From assembly GCF_051020955.1 (NCBI RefSeq), contig NC_135019.1, forward strand, positions 21,581,375-21,645,374: 64,000 nt of DNA. The letters run 5' to 3'. Under the pieces are notes generated by a model that worked only from the letters and a program-made list of their open reading frames with translations, did no database searches and was not told the origin of the DNA. Each line of letters opens with the position of its first letter. Positions within the stretch are counted from its first letter, which is position 1. The position numbers were made by a program, and so were the translations under genes. Below, piece after piece: positions 33,809 to 45,475 of this stretch. This DNA comes from Megalopta genalis (taxonomy: Eukaryota; Arthropoda; Insecta; Hymenoptera; Halictidae).

Positions 33809-34195
33809 GTTATATTTTTATATTATTTCACTCTCGATACACCCACAAAATGAATTTGATTTGTGGAAGGATGTATTTGATTTGAAAAAAGGTAAGGATG
33901 GCTTGCGAAAGGATGATATCGGAGTGTAAAACTTGTATCACTTGAAATAATATGACGTATCTTTGTGCAAAATAAAATTTGTTTGCAATAATTGCAAAAA
34001 ATATTGGTTGAGTAAAAATGTATTTATTCTTGATATCGTGATCTACCAAACGCATTATTTAAATTTTCGTTTTAGACTCGAACAAAAAATTGGTAAACTA
34101 GTCAGTCTGGTGGTTAAAAAGTATTCAAGTCATTTGGCCCAATTTAAAAAAAAGTTATTTCATTTAAAAGGTGTCTCAATATTATTGTGACTTAC
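33809..34195. repeat. Dispersed repeat copy A (pair with 35990) joined to F4 arm
   Basis: The TCAAGTTATATTTTTATATT, ACCCACAAAATGAATTTGAT and GGAAGGATGTATTTGATT strings recur at 35992-36062. From about 34040 it continues as an F4-type arm (AACGCATTATTTAAATTTTC, TTAGACTCGAACAAAAAATT). Confidence 0.7.
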
Positions 34196-34318
34196 TTTCC
34201 GTAGTGTTCGTAGTTATGGGTAAAAAAGTATAAGATGCCATTTGTAGCGGTAATGCCGCTGTACCATCTAGCGGTTCACAAAAGAGAAATGGACATCAAC
34301 AGCAACACCCTTGCCCGT

Positions 34319-34321
<3 letters not shown>

Positions 34322-34383
<62 letters not shown>
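34322..34383. repeat. (GA)31 microsatellite, uninterrupted
   Basis: 62 bp of perfect GA repeat. It reads as RERERE in the plus frame, which is not evidence of a protein. Confidence 0.99.
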
Positions 34384-34386
<3 letters not shown>

Positions 34387-35989
34387 GAGCGTGCGTGTAA
34401 ACAGTGACGATATAACGACCACGTGCAATTGTACAGAAAGTGAATAATAAATATTCGTTATATCGACAACATATTAACGAGACAATATATTAATCATACA
34501 TTTTAAAAAACATTATTTACGTTTTAAAATCTCTTTCGCTACTTTGCTCGCACAAGAATCATTTATAGAAACGTTTATGACTCTTGAGATATTCCAAGTT
34601 TAGTAATATCCTTTGTTAATTACGTGAGGATTTTATTTCGAAGCCACATCAGAAAGTGAAACTTTAGCATAGTCTCTATTTAACAACGTGAACGCGTGTT
34701 ACTATCTCCTGACTCCCTAAACTACACTCACTGACACCCGATACCTTTGCATTGTTCTCTAGGTCACTGACCGTAGTGTCAAATTGCGACACTTTCGAAC
34801 GAGTCGAACGAAGTTTGTCCACCAATGTTTGGTGCACATACGTAAATACATATACAATGTGTATGATATTAAATTACAAGGAATGACGGGCCTCATATCG
34901 TGAGAAATCTTTGTTGAGAGGTATTCTAGTGTGAATCTTCGAAAAAAATCGACTTTTTTTTAATTTTCATCAGGAATATATGATCAAAAATACGTCTACA
35001 AAACGTTATGTTTGAATTCTTAAAATTAAGGAAGTTACAGTTGATTGAAGGACGCGATAATAAATTCATTAATAATTAATTACTTATTAACCATAAGTAT
35101 GATATTCATGATATGAATGATCATTCGTACATAAAACTTGAAATGTGTTTTTCTCCGAAGCATGTTTTTCAAAACGGTGCCCATAATATGTCAAAATCTA
35201 CTTAAGTAATTGCTTCTAAAAATTAGGAACATCTTTAGTATACTTATTCCTGTAGTTCGTATTAGAAACAATCCACAGATTTTATTTTCTACATTCTTTT
35301 CGGCTGCCAATATTGGAAAATCGATAGGAAAAGTTGCGAAGTGACGCACTCGTATTAATAAGAATCTCATATGCTTCTTCACAATTGTTTAAAAAATTAA
35401 CTGTGTTTGATGACAAAAGGTGTTATAGTTTCTTCGCGAAAATACCCCCTTAACCATTGTATTATACATGAATCGAGCTTGTTGACCCAAAATATAGCTA
35501 AGAATTGTTATTCTTTCGTTATTTAAACTATTACTTGAATTGAAATTTGTTCGTAAAGTAATTTATCATCTACTCTATATAATAGAAATAATTGTCATTT
35601 TTCTGCACATATATAAAACTTGTGGGTCACATCTTTCCCACGACAGCTGTGCCAGTAGTATTATGTTTCGGTGTCGATATACTACGTGTATTTATACAAC
35701 GGCGTTCGTTTGCCATTCTTAAGATATTTAGATGAAATAGAAGGGAAAATAAAGCTGAAAATCAGCTTCATTTAGGTTCATTTTCTTTCAAAATTTTAAA
35801 TCAATTATTAAAGGTTACGAAAAAATAATTTATTTTTCAAAGGTAGTCTTCGTAAACAATCTTTTGATTGGCCATTATTTAAAAAATCAAGGATAATGTT
35901 CTGTATTAAAAATTTATGGTTTCCATTATTTTTGGCTGTAAATGAACGACTTTCTCCTTTGCATATTAGCACAGTCCATTACTGAGTGA
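34384..35989. other. AT-rich DNA, nothing recognised
   Basis: No ORF with family resemblance, no RNA gene and no repeat recognised. Confidence 0.45.
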
Positions 35990-36135
35990 GTCAAAGTTAT
36001 ATTTTCATATTATTTCACTTACCCACAAAATTAATATGATTTGTAGAAGGATGTATTTAATTCGAGAATAAAAATTGTCTGCATTAACTGCAAAATATGA
36101 GTTGAACAAAAATGCAATTCTTTTTGAAATTGTTT
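35990..36135. repeat. Dispersed repeat copy B (pair with 33809)
   Basis: Aligns to 33809-34030 but lacks about 70 bp of it (the AAGGTAAGGATGGCTTGCG segment), so one copy has a deletion or the other an insertion. Confidence 0.7.
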
Positions 36136-36556
36136 TAATTAGGACTAGTGATTTTATTAATGCGTTTTTTGTCAGTGGAATCCCCTGTAGGTCCATCCCA
36201 CTGTGTTGCGCGATAATTTCGGATTGACGATAAATTTGAAAAATAAATTTTAAAAACCGTTTTTGATTGTAATTGTCAAAATTTTATTGGGGTTTGGAAA
36301 AACAAGATTTTTGCGCACGTTTAGACGTGCTTGGTATAGCATTAACGATATCTCATGGGTGGAAATCTGTTGATACGAGAGTCGCCCTGATGCACTGCGA
36401 ACAGTTACTACGGCACACCTGAGGTGCTCCGAGCATTTAGAAGCAACACGGGGAGCGAGATGCTGCGGTGGTAGTCAGGAGGCGGAGCCCAATGTTGCGT
36501 TCTGAAGCATTCCGAGCACTGATTTAGGCGACCACGGGGAGCGAGACGCCTACGGG

Positions 36557-37345
36557 ACGATTCACATCTACGTGCCAGGCTCGGGCAGTGCTCCAAGGCC
36601 GACCAAGGCCGAATCATTCTTACATTTGATTTACATTGGAGTGTTCACACTACGCGTGCCGTGCTCGCAACGTGCCAGACCTCCCAGCACCGTCCAAACG
36701 TGTTCACACTTGCAGGCAGGCCTGGACCAGGCTTGCTTCGCCCGGAATCGCAAAACAAAGCGAGACGGAACTACGGAATTGGTACGATGTGGGCGGAGTG
36801 GGAAATCTTTCGTTCTAGCGTTGCAGGCAATAAACCCTGAAAAGCATTTCAACTTGACAAAGTATGCAAAAAAAAAGGAATGTATGAAGGCTAGATGGTG
36901 GCTCAACTTCTGGTAACCATCTGTGAGTCATAATTCAATAAAATGTTAAGGTTATTTTATTACAAATTCGTAAATCAGACAATCATTTATTTCAATACGA
37001 AGGATGTATAAACTACAAAAATAAAACTTTCGTCTAGGATGACGTTTCACTGGTTTCCTAAAATATTTAAGTTAATATTAATATGAAAAATATATTTATA
37101 TTTTAAATTATTAAAAAATAGTAAAAAATAAAGAAGTTATACATTGCGTTATTATCTGTCCTTCATTTGCTGTCCTTTTCTATGTTTGGAAAAAATAAAG
37201 TCGAACGCTGAAATCTCGGTCTAAGGCACTTCAGTCCCGAGGTTATCGGTCCTGCCTGGCACCATGCTCGTAGGTTTAATGTGAACATTCTCAATCGAAC
37301 ACGCTGTTAGCACGACCGAGCCTGGCACGTAGATGTGAATCGGCC
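36557..37345. mobile_element. Element with about 100-bp inverted repeats, unclassified
   Basis: CGATTCACATCTACGTGCCA..GGCTCGGG at 36557 is mirrored by CCGAGCCTGGCACGTAGATG..TGAATCG ending near 37342, and GTGTTCACAC / GTGAACATTC and a CAGGCAGGCCTGGACC / GGTCCTGCCTGGCACC pair extend the arms. The interior (36680-37240) includes a short frame ending KARWWLNFW without recognised family. Confidence 0.6.
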
Positions 37346-37700
37346 CTACATGTGCTCCGCCGAGCGGCCAGTCGCTTTTCCCACTCTTTCTGCTGCAACT
37401 GCAACGGGTACTCGCACAGAACCGATTTTCTACGTAACGTGATGCCCTTATAAAGTCGTGTCGTGTGATAGAAAAGAACTGCGACAACCAGGTAACCCGG
37501 CAGGTAAATTGTGGGAATTGTGGTTCGTACGCTGGTCAAGAGGCGTAGCTCTCGCGATCTGAATGTTGCGTGCTGATTAATTCCGAGCCCTGGTCTAAAA
37601 TATCTAGTGTTTCCCTAACGTCAGATGAATGGTCATCTTGTTGTTGTTTCATAATAAAACATTAGGCATTAAAGACTTTTACACTTTCCACACATTATAT
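37346..37700. other. GC-richer flank of the 36.5 kb element
   Basis: No gene supported. It may still belong to the same element, whose true ends I could not define. Confidence 0.35.
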
Positions 37701-37725
37701 GCAAGCATGAGACGTAGCAGGAAAT

Positions 37726-38354
37726 TTGAAAATTTTTTTAGACGGAATATATAAATGGTATGTTAATAAAAAATTGTTTTCATTAGTTCATGATAATGCA
37801 GTTAACATAATTGCCGCAGCAAATTTATTACATAATTTAAAATATAGTGTTTTCTGTGCAGCATATACGACACAATTATGCATAAAGAAGATATCTTTCA
37901 CGAAATAACAACATTCTTAAATGCCGTGAAAAAAGAGTACAATATTACAATATTTTCACCATTCTAATATAGCAATGAAAAGCGCAAGCAATTAGATTTA
38001 TCGGTACAAAAATTAATTCAATCTTGTTTAAGCCGATGGAACTTGACGTTTCATATGTGCGATCGCCTTATAATTAATCGTAACGCAATCTTTTCGGTTT
38101 TGAATGATGTTACGATAAAACTAGAAATGATAGGATGCGAACTGCTCGCAATTACTAATACTATTACGATTTTAAAACCTTTTGACTTAGTAACGACTGA
38201 ACTGAGTTCTTCAATAAATGTAACTGTATATTTGGCCCTTTCTATAATCCATAATTTAAGTCTGATGGACTCGTGGAAGAGTAACTTTAATAAATGTAAA
38301 AAATTATCAAATTTATTTTTAGTATTCCAGCTACATCTGTTAGTTGATTCATGA
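37726..38354 (+). pseudogene. Decayed hAT transposase, catalytic-core part
   Basis: Two plus-strand blocks. First (37726-37908): WYVNKKLFSLVHDNAVNIIA followed by AANLLHNLKYSVFCAAYTTQ LCIKK in the same frame, the DNA-(A/S)-N and C-A-(A/F)-H-(T)-L-Q-L region of hAT enzymes. Second (38043-38354): NAIFSVLNDVTIKLE, then ILKPFDLVTTELSSS and LALSIIHNL, the region after it. A frame break and an altered CAAYT (H to Y) show it is dead. No terminal repeats were found. Confidence 0.82.
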
Positions 38355-39399
38355 ATTTCATCATATATTTGTAGAAATATATTTCTAAAGAAATATATTG
38401 ACAATGAACTTGGCCTTCCAGTTTCTTTATTTGCTGCAGAATCTATCAAAGCATGTTATCGACTGTGATATAATGATCAATAATCGCAGATTCTCGAATT
38501 TGCATTTTTTTTTACTTTTTGCCAGGTTTTTGGGGTTTTTGCTTCACTACGCAACGGTACAGTGGCGCGGGGAAGGTAGCCCTACGCAAAATGGGGATGT
38601 TCCCACTTTTCTACAGCCTACGGTTATCCTCCTCTACTGTTACATCCTATTATTATTATTCTTATTGTTATCATTACTGTCATTACAGTGTTACATCACT
38701 TAATATTGTTAATGTTATGTTCTATATTACAGTATATATTTCATTATCTTCTCACCGAAGATCCCAACATTTTCTGCGACCCATGATTTCACCCTTGACG
38801 CATCCTTAAACTATGTCTCATCCTCGACCTCTGTGCTTTGCCGCATCATATCTGAACCTTTGCCTCGCCACGTCATCTTCAAAACTTTGACCTCACCACA
38901 CTAATTCCTACAATTCCCCACCACTTAAGTTAGAATCTATACGTATAGATCATTATCCCTCAAATCCTCAGATTCCGTCCAAACGCGCGCCTAACGAGAT
39001 TTCTACCCAACCACAAATCTGTTCGCATCATTCACCCTGACAAAAATTCATTTACAAAAATAAAAGAAATTTAAAACAGAACAAGTCTTGTTAAAAACTC
39101 CGATCGCGACAAAAATCTTTACATTTTTGAGAAACTCGTCCGTTGTGTCGTGACAACATAATATCTAAATATGCTCAACTCTCGCACGAAGTTCACGTTC
39201 GTATCCTGATCGCGCTCCTTATTTCGGCTACGCTTATCCTCAGCATCAACCAGCTAAGGGGTTGTTACAAGCCGATGGCTATGGCAGTTGTACATGACCG
39301 ATGTTTGTGTATTATGGGATTTTCGGTTGTCACGCACTTGTCGTCAACATCTCATTCATTACCGACTAGGTCGCTACCAGTGTAGTCAAGAAAAGTAAC
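38355..39399. other. Unclassified DNA, no gene supported
   Basis: 38600-38720 is ATT/GTT-rich simple sequence. 38750-39050 is C-rich on the plus strand (many CCTCACC and CCTCG-type strings) with no ORF of interest. Confidence 0.4.
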
Positions 39400-39765
39400 T
39401 ACATAGGTAACGCATGCACAGGGAGTCCTGCGCAGCGGCGTGAGACGTCTACCGGACGAACATCAGTACGGAGCAAATACCGATCGACGGGTTCGAGGCC
39501 TCACTCCCAAGGGCAACGGTAACCCTTCCTTATCTCCTCGTGGGACTCCCCACCAGTAACGATACGTTATTGGCTGAAGATGGTAACAGAGATCGACTGT
39601 AGGTTACGTCGAGATTGAGTGAAATAGAATGAGCATCAGAGCATCGTCATAGGTCCTACCGACGTAGGCACGAACCACATGGTTCCACTCCGCCGAGACG
39701 TAGCTATGCCCCATATCTTTGCCCTTACTCGCCGCGAGGCTTGTTGAACAGTTCTGGTCTAAATG
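39400..39765. repeat. Dispersed F6 repeat, composite copy
   Basis: The left part (ACGCATGCACAGGGAGTCCT) matches the F6 core at 8725 and 45440 (inverted). The right part matches 12656-12990 in order. This copy therefore links the two sets of fragments into one element. Confidence 0.75.
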
Positions 39766-39959
39766 TTATTCCTGTGCTCGGGAAAGAAATGTACATATCT
39801 AATCCCTTATCAAGAGCAGCCCTAAAGGTACACTGTGTTCCCAATTACGAAACCGACTAGCCACTCCACGTTCGTTCGCTATATTCTAGTCCAGCCATAA
39901 GTCGCGAGCAGAAAAATAGAATCCACAAGGCCACTATACGGGATAAAGACTTAGAGACA

Positions 39960-40918
39960 TTGAAAAATGATTGCCTAGACAGATGGCCTGGCAGCGAAAA
40001 CAAAGTTATTCAACCTTTAAAGATGTACTGCAATATTCCAGGCGATGTGCATGCCACCAATGATATAGTCTTTAAAAGTGATAAATTGATCATGTCCAAA
40101 GCAATGCAAAAAGAAATGTTAACAAGGATTCGCCAGAGGCATCAAGGCATTAACAAATGTCTCTGAATGACAGGAGACATTCTATACTGCCTGAACATGA
40201 ATAGCGATACTAAAAATATAGCGGAACAATGTAGCATATGTGATAAATTCAGACCGGATAACCCTGGAGAACTATTGCAGAGTTAGATATCCAAATACCC
40301 ATGGCAGAAAGTAGGAGTTGACCTCATGTATTTCAATAACAAACAGTATTTGGTAGTTATCGACTGCTACTCAAAATATATAGAATTGGCGATGCTAAAC
40401 AGTTTTCCATTTTTGCTCGTCATGGTGTTCCCATGGCGTTGATATCGGATGGTGATCCGCCATTCAATTCCATAACATTCAAATCATTTCTGTACGACTA
40501 GGACATTGAGCATGATACTACCAGTCCGTACCATTCAAGATCCAATGGTCAGGCGGAATATTCCGTCAAAATAGCAAAAAAATATACGAAAAATGAGTCT
40601 TGAATTTAACACAGATTCATATTTAAACATCACCCGCTCAATTACTAATATTAAGGAACTTAAGGATGAATCTATCTGTCGTCGACAAAAAATTAAAGAG
40701 AAAATACACGGAAAATCGCAAGTGCAGCGAATATTAACAATATTAATCAACAAAAATAAAGCATTGCTATCAATTTTGCAGCTCACATTTAAAAAAAAAA
40801 CGTCAACGTCTGACTGGGTTGCGACAATTTGTTAAACAGAGACTAAAATGTCAGAGATCTTATGTAATTGAAGATCTTAAGGGAAAAAGATATAGGAGAA
40901 ATAGAATACATGTAAGAT
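39960..40918 (+). pseudogene. Decayed second Ty3/Gypsy integrase (Mag-like)
   Basis: Translated piecewise: SDKLIMSKAMQKEMLTRIRQ then RHQGINKC, stop, then CSICDKFRPDNPG (zinc-finger Cys pair), VGVDLMYFNNKQYLVVIDCY (first catalytic D), HGVPMALISDGDPPFNS (second D), SPYHSRSNGQAEYSV (catalytic E) and, after about 200 unrelated bases, RSYVIEDLKGKRYRRNRIHV (C-terminal GPY-type end). At least three in-frame stops and a deletion after YIELAMLNS destroy it. No RT or LTRs were found nearby. It is diverged from the intact element at 2251-7964 and of a different lineage; the Mag assignment rests on motif resemblance only. Confidence 0.85.
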
Positions 40919-41220
40919 TTTAGTATAACGACAGCTGCCATAACTATGATCTTCAGGATACAAAATCTGAGAACAGTCAGAAAGATACAAATAGCAATGC
41001 CAGTGACACACCGAATGACAGATGGACGGATGACAGTAGGAAAGTATTAAAAACAGCTTATAGAACGAAGTTTGAAAAAATAATAAAGACACACCAGAAA
41101 CTAGTTTATAAGTAAACAGCGTATGTATTTTAAAAAAAACATGGCGAATTGGAATAATCGAGTTTACGCGTGACATAACCAAAGGACATGGATACTATAT
41201 ATTATCCTTGTTAAATCTTA

Positions 41221-41576
41221 TACACGGAGTGTCCCAAAAGTTACTTAAAATCGGGAAATGAGGGGTCCCTGAGGTCATTTGAAGTAACTTTTTCCTTTGC
41301 GCAAATGCAATCCGCGGTTTGGTTTACGAGTTATTAACGAAAAACACTGACCAATGAGAGGCGAGATCAGCTGGCACGAGGCGGCCGAACTAATGAATGG
41401 AACTGGGCTTCGTCCGTTTCGCGCCAGCCGAACTCACCTGTCATTGGTTAGCGCTTTTTCGTTAATAACTCGTAAACAAAGCCGTGGATTGCATTTGCGC
41501 TAAGGAAAAAGTTACTTCAAATGACCTCAGGAACCCCTCATTTCCCACTTGTACAATAATTTTGGGACACCCTGTA
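41221..41576. mobile_element. F1 foldback MITE, full copy
   Basis: Ends TACACGGAGTGTCCCAAAAG and the complement of TTTTGGGACACCCTGTA. The two halves mirror each other through GAAATGAGGGGTCCCTGAGG, AACTTTTTCC, CGCAAATGCAATCCGCGG, AACGAAAAACACTGACCAAT and GAGAGGCGAG. 356 bp, TA flanks, no ORF. Confidence 0.92.
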
Positions 41577-42547
41577 TATACGTTGCATATATCATGTTAT
41601 TTAAGATAAATGCTTAACGTTTCTGTTGTGTTATGTACCACTCGAAACAACTTGCAGTATTTTGTTGACGCATATAATTTAAAATAAATACAAAAAAAAT
41701 CTAACGTATATAAAACTTCCAATAGGGTGTCATACATATTTGTACACGGATCTAGGCACGTATATGTATGTTTTCAAACCACGATGTACACAACAATTGA
41801 ATTGAATGGAATATAACGTACATATTCCTAAAAAACATACAAGTCGAGAAACTCTTTATAATTTTGCAGCAATTAATGATTTCGCTTTTGATATTCAATC
41901 TAAAAAGACGTGGTTAAAATGACTTGTATTATGAAATAGGAACTCTGAACGAAATATCTGTTTATCTCGTGATACATACGTGGAAATTCTGTATAAAACA
42001 AAAATTTATTCAAGAAATTTGATGGAGACTAATCAGAGGCTATAAGTACAGTTTCTCTTGAACGGAGCTCCGAGTTTCTATTCCGTTGGGGAGAAACTTG
42101 TAGGAAACAATACTACATATTCTATAAAAATTAATTCCATTTCGTAGCTGCACAGTTTGCAATTTTCATCATCGAAACAAATCATCGTAACCATAATTAT
42201 ATCAATTTCTTTTGAAAACACTTCAAATCAATACTATTGTATTTCGGATTTGATAATTTGATGTAGTTAATTCTTCTCGTTTACAAATTGAAATTATAGA
42301 GACTATAAATGAACTGTAATTAAAGTATTACGATACAATATTTCTTTTTATATTTAAATACTTCGAAACAACACCTTATGAATAATAAAATAAAGCGATA
42401 CAAATACATATCTGTTCTAGAAGATATCGTATGAGTACCCAAAATGAATACATACATTCCATTGAAAAAAAGACAATTTTGTTCGACATGCATAATGCAG
42501 AAACTTCTTTACAAAATCTTCTAAATCGCACGATGTTTCGAATAGAG
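41577..42547. other. AT-rich DNA, nothing recognised
   Basis: No gene or repeat supported. Confidence 0.5.
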
Positions 42548-42768
42548 TTTGTTGGCGCAAAACAGTCGAGCCAATGAGTGGAACGAGGCTTCGACTGCTT
42601 GTTAGCTCGGCCACTGCGGGCCAACCGAACTCGTTTCTCATTGGTCAGTGTTTTTCATTAATAACTTATAAACAAAGCCGCGGATTGCATTTGCGCTAAG
42701 GAAAAAGTTACTTCAAATGACCTCAGGTATCCCTCATTTCCGGAAAGTAACATTTGGTACACCCTGTA
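42548..42768. mobile_element. F1 foldback MITE, right half
   Basis: Carries the inner loop through the right terminus: CTCATTGGTCAGTGTTTTTC, GGATTGCATTTGCGCTAAGG, CATTTGGTACACCCTGTA. Confidence 0.88.
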
Positions 42769-43830
42769 TTATAATTTTTTCATAACATTACGTATCAATC
42801 AAAAATGTTCGATTTCACAGAAGTTCCTTTACTGCTGGAAATAATGTCATGAAGAAGAAGTACACGTGTAATATATGTAGAAATACGCGGGTACTGGTTG
42901 AAATTCGAAACTGTTAATTACTCGTGTACACGTTTATTTAAACATGCGTGAAATAGGGACCCCTAGTTTCCAAGTTTCTAAATATTCTTTGTTCATTCTT
43001 TTATTACAGTTTTCAATGAAATTAGGGATAAAACAAAAACTTGCTCATGATAGTATATTTGATTGTATAGTTATCTACTAATCTGCTAAAGGTAATCTTG
43101 TCTTGCCCATTAACGTAAAACTGCGCAAAAAGTGAAAAATATTTGAATTTCTGAATTTTTTGTAGTACTGAAATAATAATAGTTTATTATATATGCATTA
43201 CATCATCTCGAAAGCGAAAGTACCAGCGATGGTTCGAGTGGGTGTCTAAGTACATACCATGCGTGAAATATTGCTATTTCTAAGCAGTTGGAAAGCGAGA
43301 TTTGTTCAGTTTCCTTCGTCTATTTATACGCGCAATATCTCGAAAACTATTCGGAACCAAATATATTTTATAAGTGGTTGGGGTGTTAATCTTCTAATTT
43401 ATTATCAGATGATATTAAATGAATTTATAGATGCATTTAATAGATCCATTTGTTACTCCCCAGTAATATAAAAACATCGTTTCCGCTGAAAAGTTCGTCG
43501 AAAGTTTGGAATATCCTTCAGTTCCTATTTGAAATCGTGGACATTTTCTTTACATTTTTTTTACATCAAATCCGCTACATAATATTTTCACTGAAATCGA
43601 CACTCGATTGCAGGGTATAATATGCACATATCGTGATAGTCATTTCTACAAATCGTCAAAACAGGTCTGTATTTTTGTGAATCTAGAGTTCCGCAAAATA
43701 ACAAAAATATCCTTTCATTAGGGAAGAGAACAGAATGTTGCGTATTTCAGACCTTAAAAAGAACAAAAAGCTCGCAATGGTACAATAAAAATAAAGAGAA
43801 TTCGAATGACAACAAATATTTAAAAAGAAC
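42769..43830. other. AT-rich DNA, nothing recognised
   Basis: No supported gene. GCAATATCTCGAAAACTATT at about 43332 resembles TAAGTATCTCGAAAATTATA at about 45048, a weak shared string. Confidence 0.45.
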
Positions 43831-44014
43831 TATAGTTCTCACGTGTCAAGAAGGCGCCTTGTCAGACCATTGCCACAGTTATCGGCCGCTATTGGCCAAA
43901 AACGGTAACGAAGATCGACGGCGATCGCGAACGATCGATAGCTGCGGCAGTGGGCCAGTTAGTAAGAGTGGGAACGTGAACGCAAAGATGCCTTCTTAAC
44001 GCGTGAGGACTATA
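43831..44014. mobile_element. F2 GC-rich palindromic MITE, full copy
   Basis: Ends TATAGTTCTCACGTGTCAAG..AAGGCGCC and the complement of GATGCCTTCTTAACGCGTGA..GGACTATA are inverted. The inner arms share ATCGGCCGCTATTGGCC and GCTGCGGCAGTGGGCCAGTT with 32615 and 49771. 184 bp. Confidence 0.85.
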
Positions 44015-44112
44015 AGTATAGGGGACTTCATAAACGGAGATCAATCTATATATTAATAATAATAAATATTCTTTTATTTCATGTATATGAATTGATCTCT
44101 TCTGTTCCTTTA

Positions 44113-44425
44113 GGCTGGCTCCAGACGAGCGGTTTGCGACGATTTGACGTCGAATGTGAATACAAATGCTCCTTTCAGAAATCTTGCAGCGGTAAAAGGA
44201 TGAACCCTATAGGGGGGATGAACAGTATGTTCTATTTAAAGTTTTATCGTATACTATTGTTGTATTTATCGTATAAATATCTTTTTCTTTTTTTCTGTCG
44301 ATTTCTTCTCGCATCTATAACTAAAATTGAAATGAATTGCGTATTACATAAAACGGTTGCAAAACATTTACAAACGCGAAAAAGCGACGGCAAAACTGCC
44401 GCAAACCGCTCGTCTGAGGCCAGCC
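44113..44425. mobile_element. PIF/Harbinger-type MITE with TTA duplication
   Basis: Termini GGCTGGCTCCAGACGAGCGG..TTTGCG and the complement of CGCAAACCGCTCGTCTGAGG..CCAGCC are inverted repeats. TTA precedes (44110-44112) and follows (44426-44428). A three-base TTA/TWA duplication is characteristic of PIF/Harbinger. 313 bp; the frames inside have no transposase similarity. Confidence 0.82.
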
Positions 44426-44764
44426 TTATTGTCTCTTTTCGGCCTTTGGAAATACGGCCGACAGTGTCATCCAATTAGGTATCATTTGTTTTAGAATTTA
44501 ATTGAATTAGAAAGAGAATATATCAAACTATGCCTTAAATAATTTTGTAGTTCAGAAAAGATACATCGTCCAAATATTATCCATGCAAACAAATGAGAAA
44601 GTAACTCGCCACAGAAAATCACACTTGAACCTCCTATTGGTCGAAAATCTTATTAATTAACTTATTTCAGTGACCACTCATGCATATACTGCTTGACGAT
44701 CAACTCCGTCAAGGTCAAATTCAGGTCCACATACTTAAGCTCCATACTGGAACTATGCGCTGAA

Positions 44765-44870
44765 CAGTGTTGCCAGGAAATTGATTGCGCGAAGGGAATC
44801 CCTTTGCTCCCCTACCCTTGCCCTGCAAACACCAATAAACTAAAGTTGGAGTAATGGAGGGAATACGTGG
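44765..44870. repeat. Dispersed repeat shared (inverted) with 56650-56730
   Basis: The complement carries CCTCCATTACTCCAACTTTA..GTTTATTG and ATCAATTTCCTGGCAAC, matching CCTCCATTACTCCACTTCAG..TTTGTTG and ATCAATTCCCTGGCAAC at 56650-56730, in a different order. Confidence 0.55.
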
Positions 44871-44925
44871 CATCAACGTAGCTGTGATATCTGTACCAGC
44901 AAAGTACTAGAAATATTATGGAAAG

Positions 44926-45381
44926 ATGGAGGCTCGATCTGGCCTGCCTGAATGCGATGCGCGGCGCCCCCTCCACCGTCTGTTATACAGTGCCGTGCGC
45001 CGCAATTCAGCGCGTTTTTCTGACCTTTTATTAGCAAATTTTAACATTAAGTATCTCGAAAATTATAAGCTATCTGTCCCTAAAATCGGGTATCATTGGA
45101 TTCAACTTTACGAGCTCTATCACTGTACCAAATCTCATCAAAAAGTGAGCGTCATCCCTGGGACTCTCCTTATTAGGCAACCACGAACGATGACCGATCG
45201 ACCCCCCCCCCCCATCCCTCGATTGTCACAACCCCTTTCTTTCACTATTCTGCGCTATAGTGCAGGAAATATTCATTTTGCCAACGCAAGGCAGTTTTGC
45301 TTTGTCTACCGGGTGAACATTATACTTCTGAACTACGATGGCGATGCGCAGCGACGCAGAGCTGCAGATACAATGCAATAA
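44926..45381 (+). other. 151-codon ORF, probably element-derived
   Basis: ATG-started frame. It crosses a C13 run (about 45201-45213) and its 3' end lies in F6 repeat sequence (ACATTATACTTCTGAACTAC). No domain recognised. The homopolymer and repeat overlap argue against a host gene. Confidence 0.25.
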
Positions 45382-45475
45382 AATAGGTGCCACCCTCTAA
45401 ACGCATAGGCCGCTGTGCAGAACTCCCGCGCATGCGTCGCCTGCCCCACTCCTTACGTAGCGACTTTGTTAATAC
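45290..45475. repeat. Dispersed repeat F6, inverted copy
   Basis: The complement reads ACGTAAGGAGTGGGGCAGGC..GACGCATGCGCGGGAGTTC, matching 8718-8760 and the complement of 9960-10005. The AGTTCAGAAGTATAATGTTC string matches the complement of 9905-9930. Confidence 0.75.

Noticed and set aside
34235..34447. 70-codon ORF with RERERE tract
   Set aside because: Translation of the GA microsatellite.
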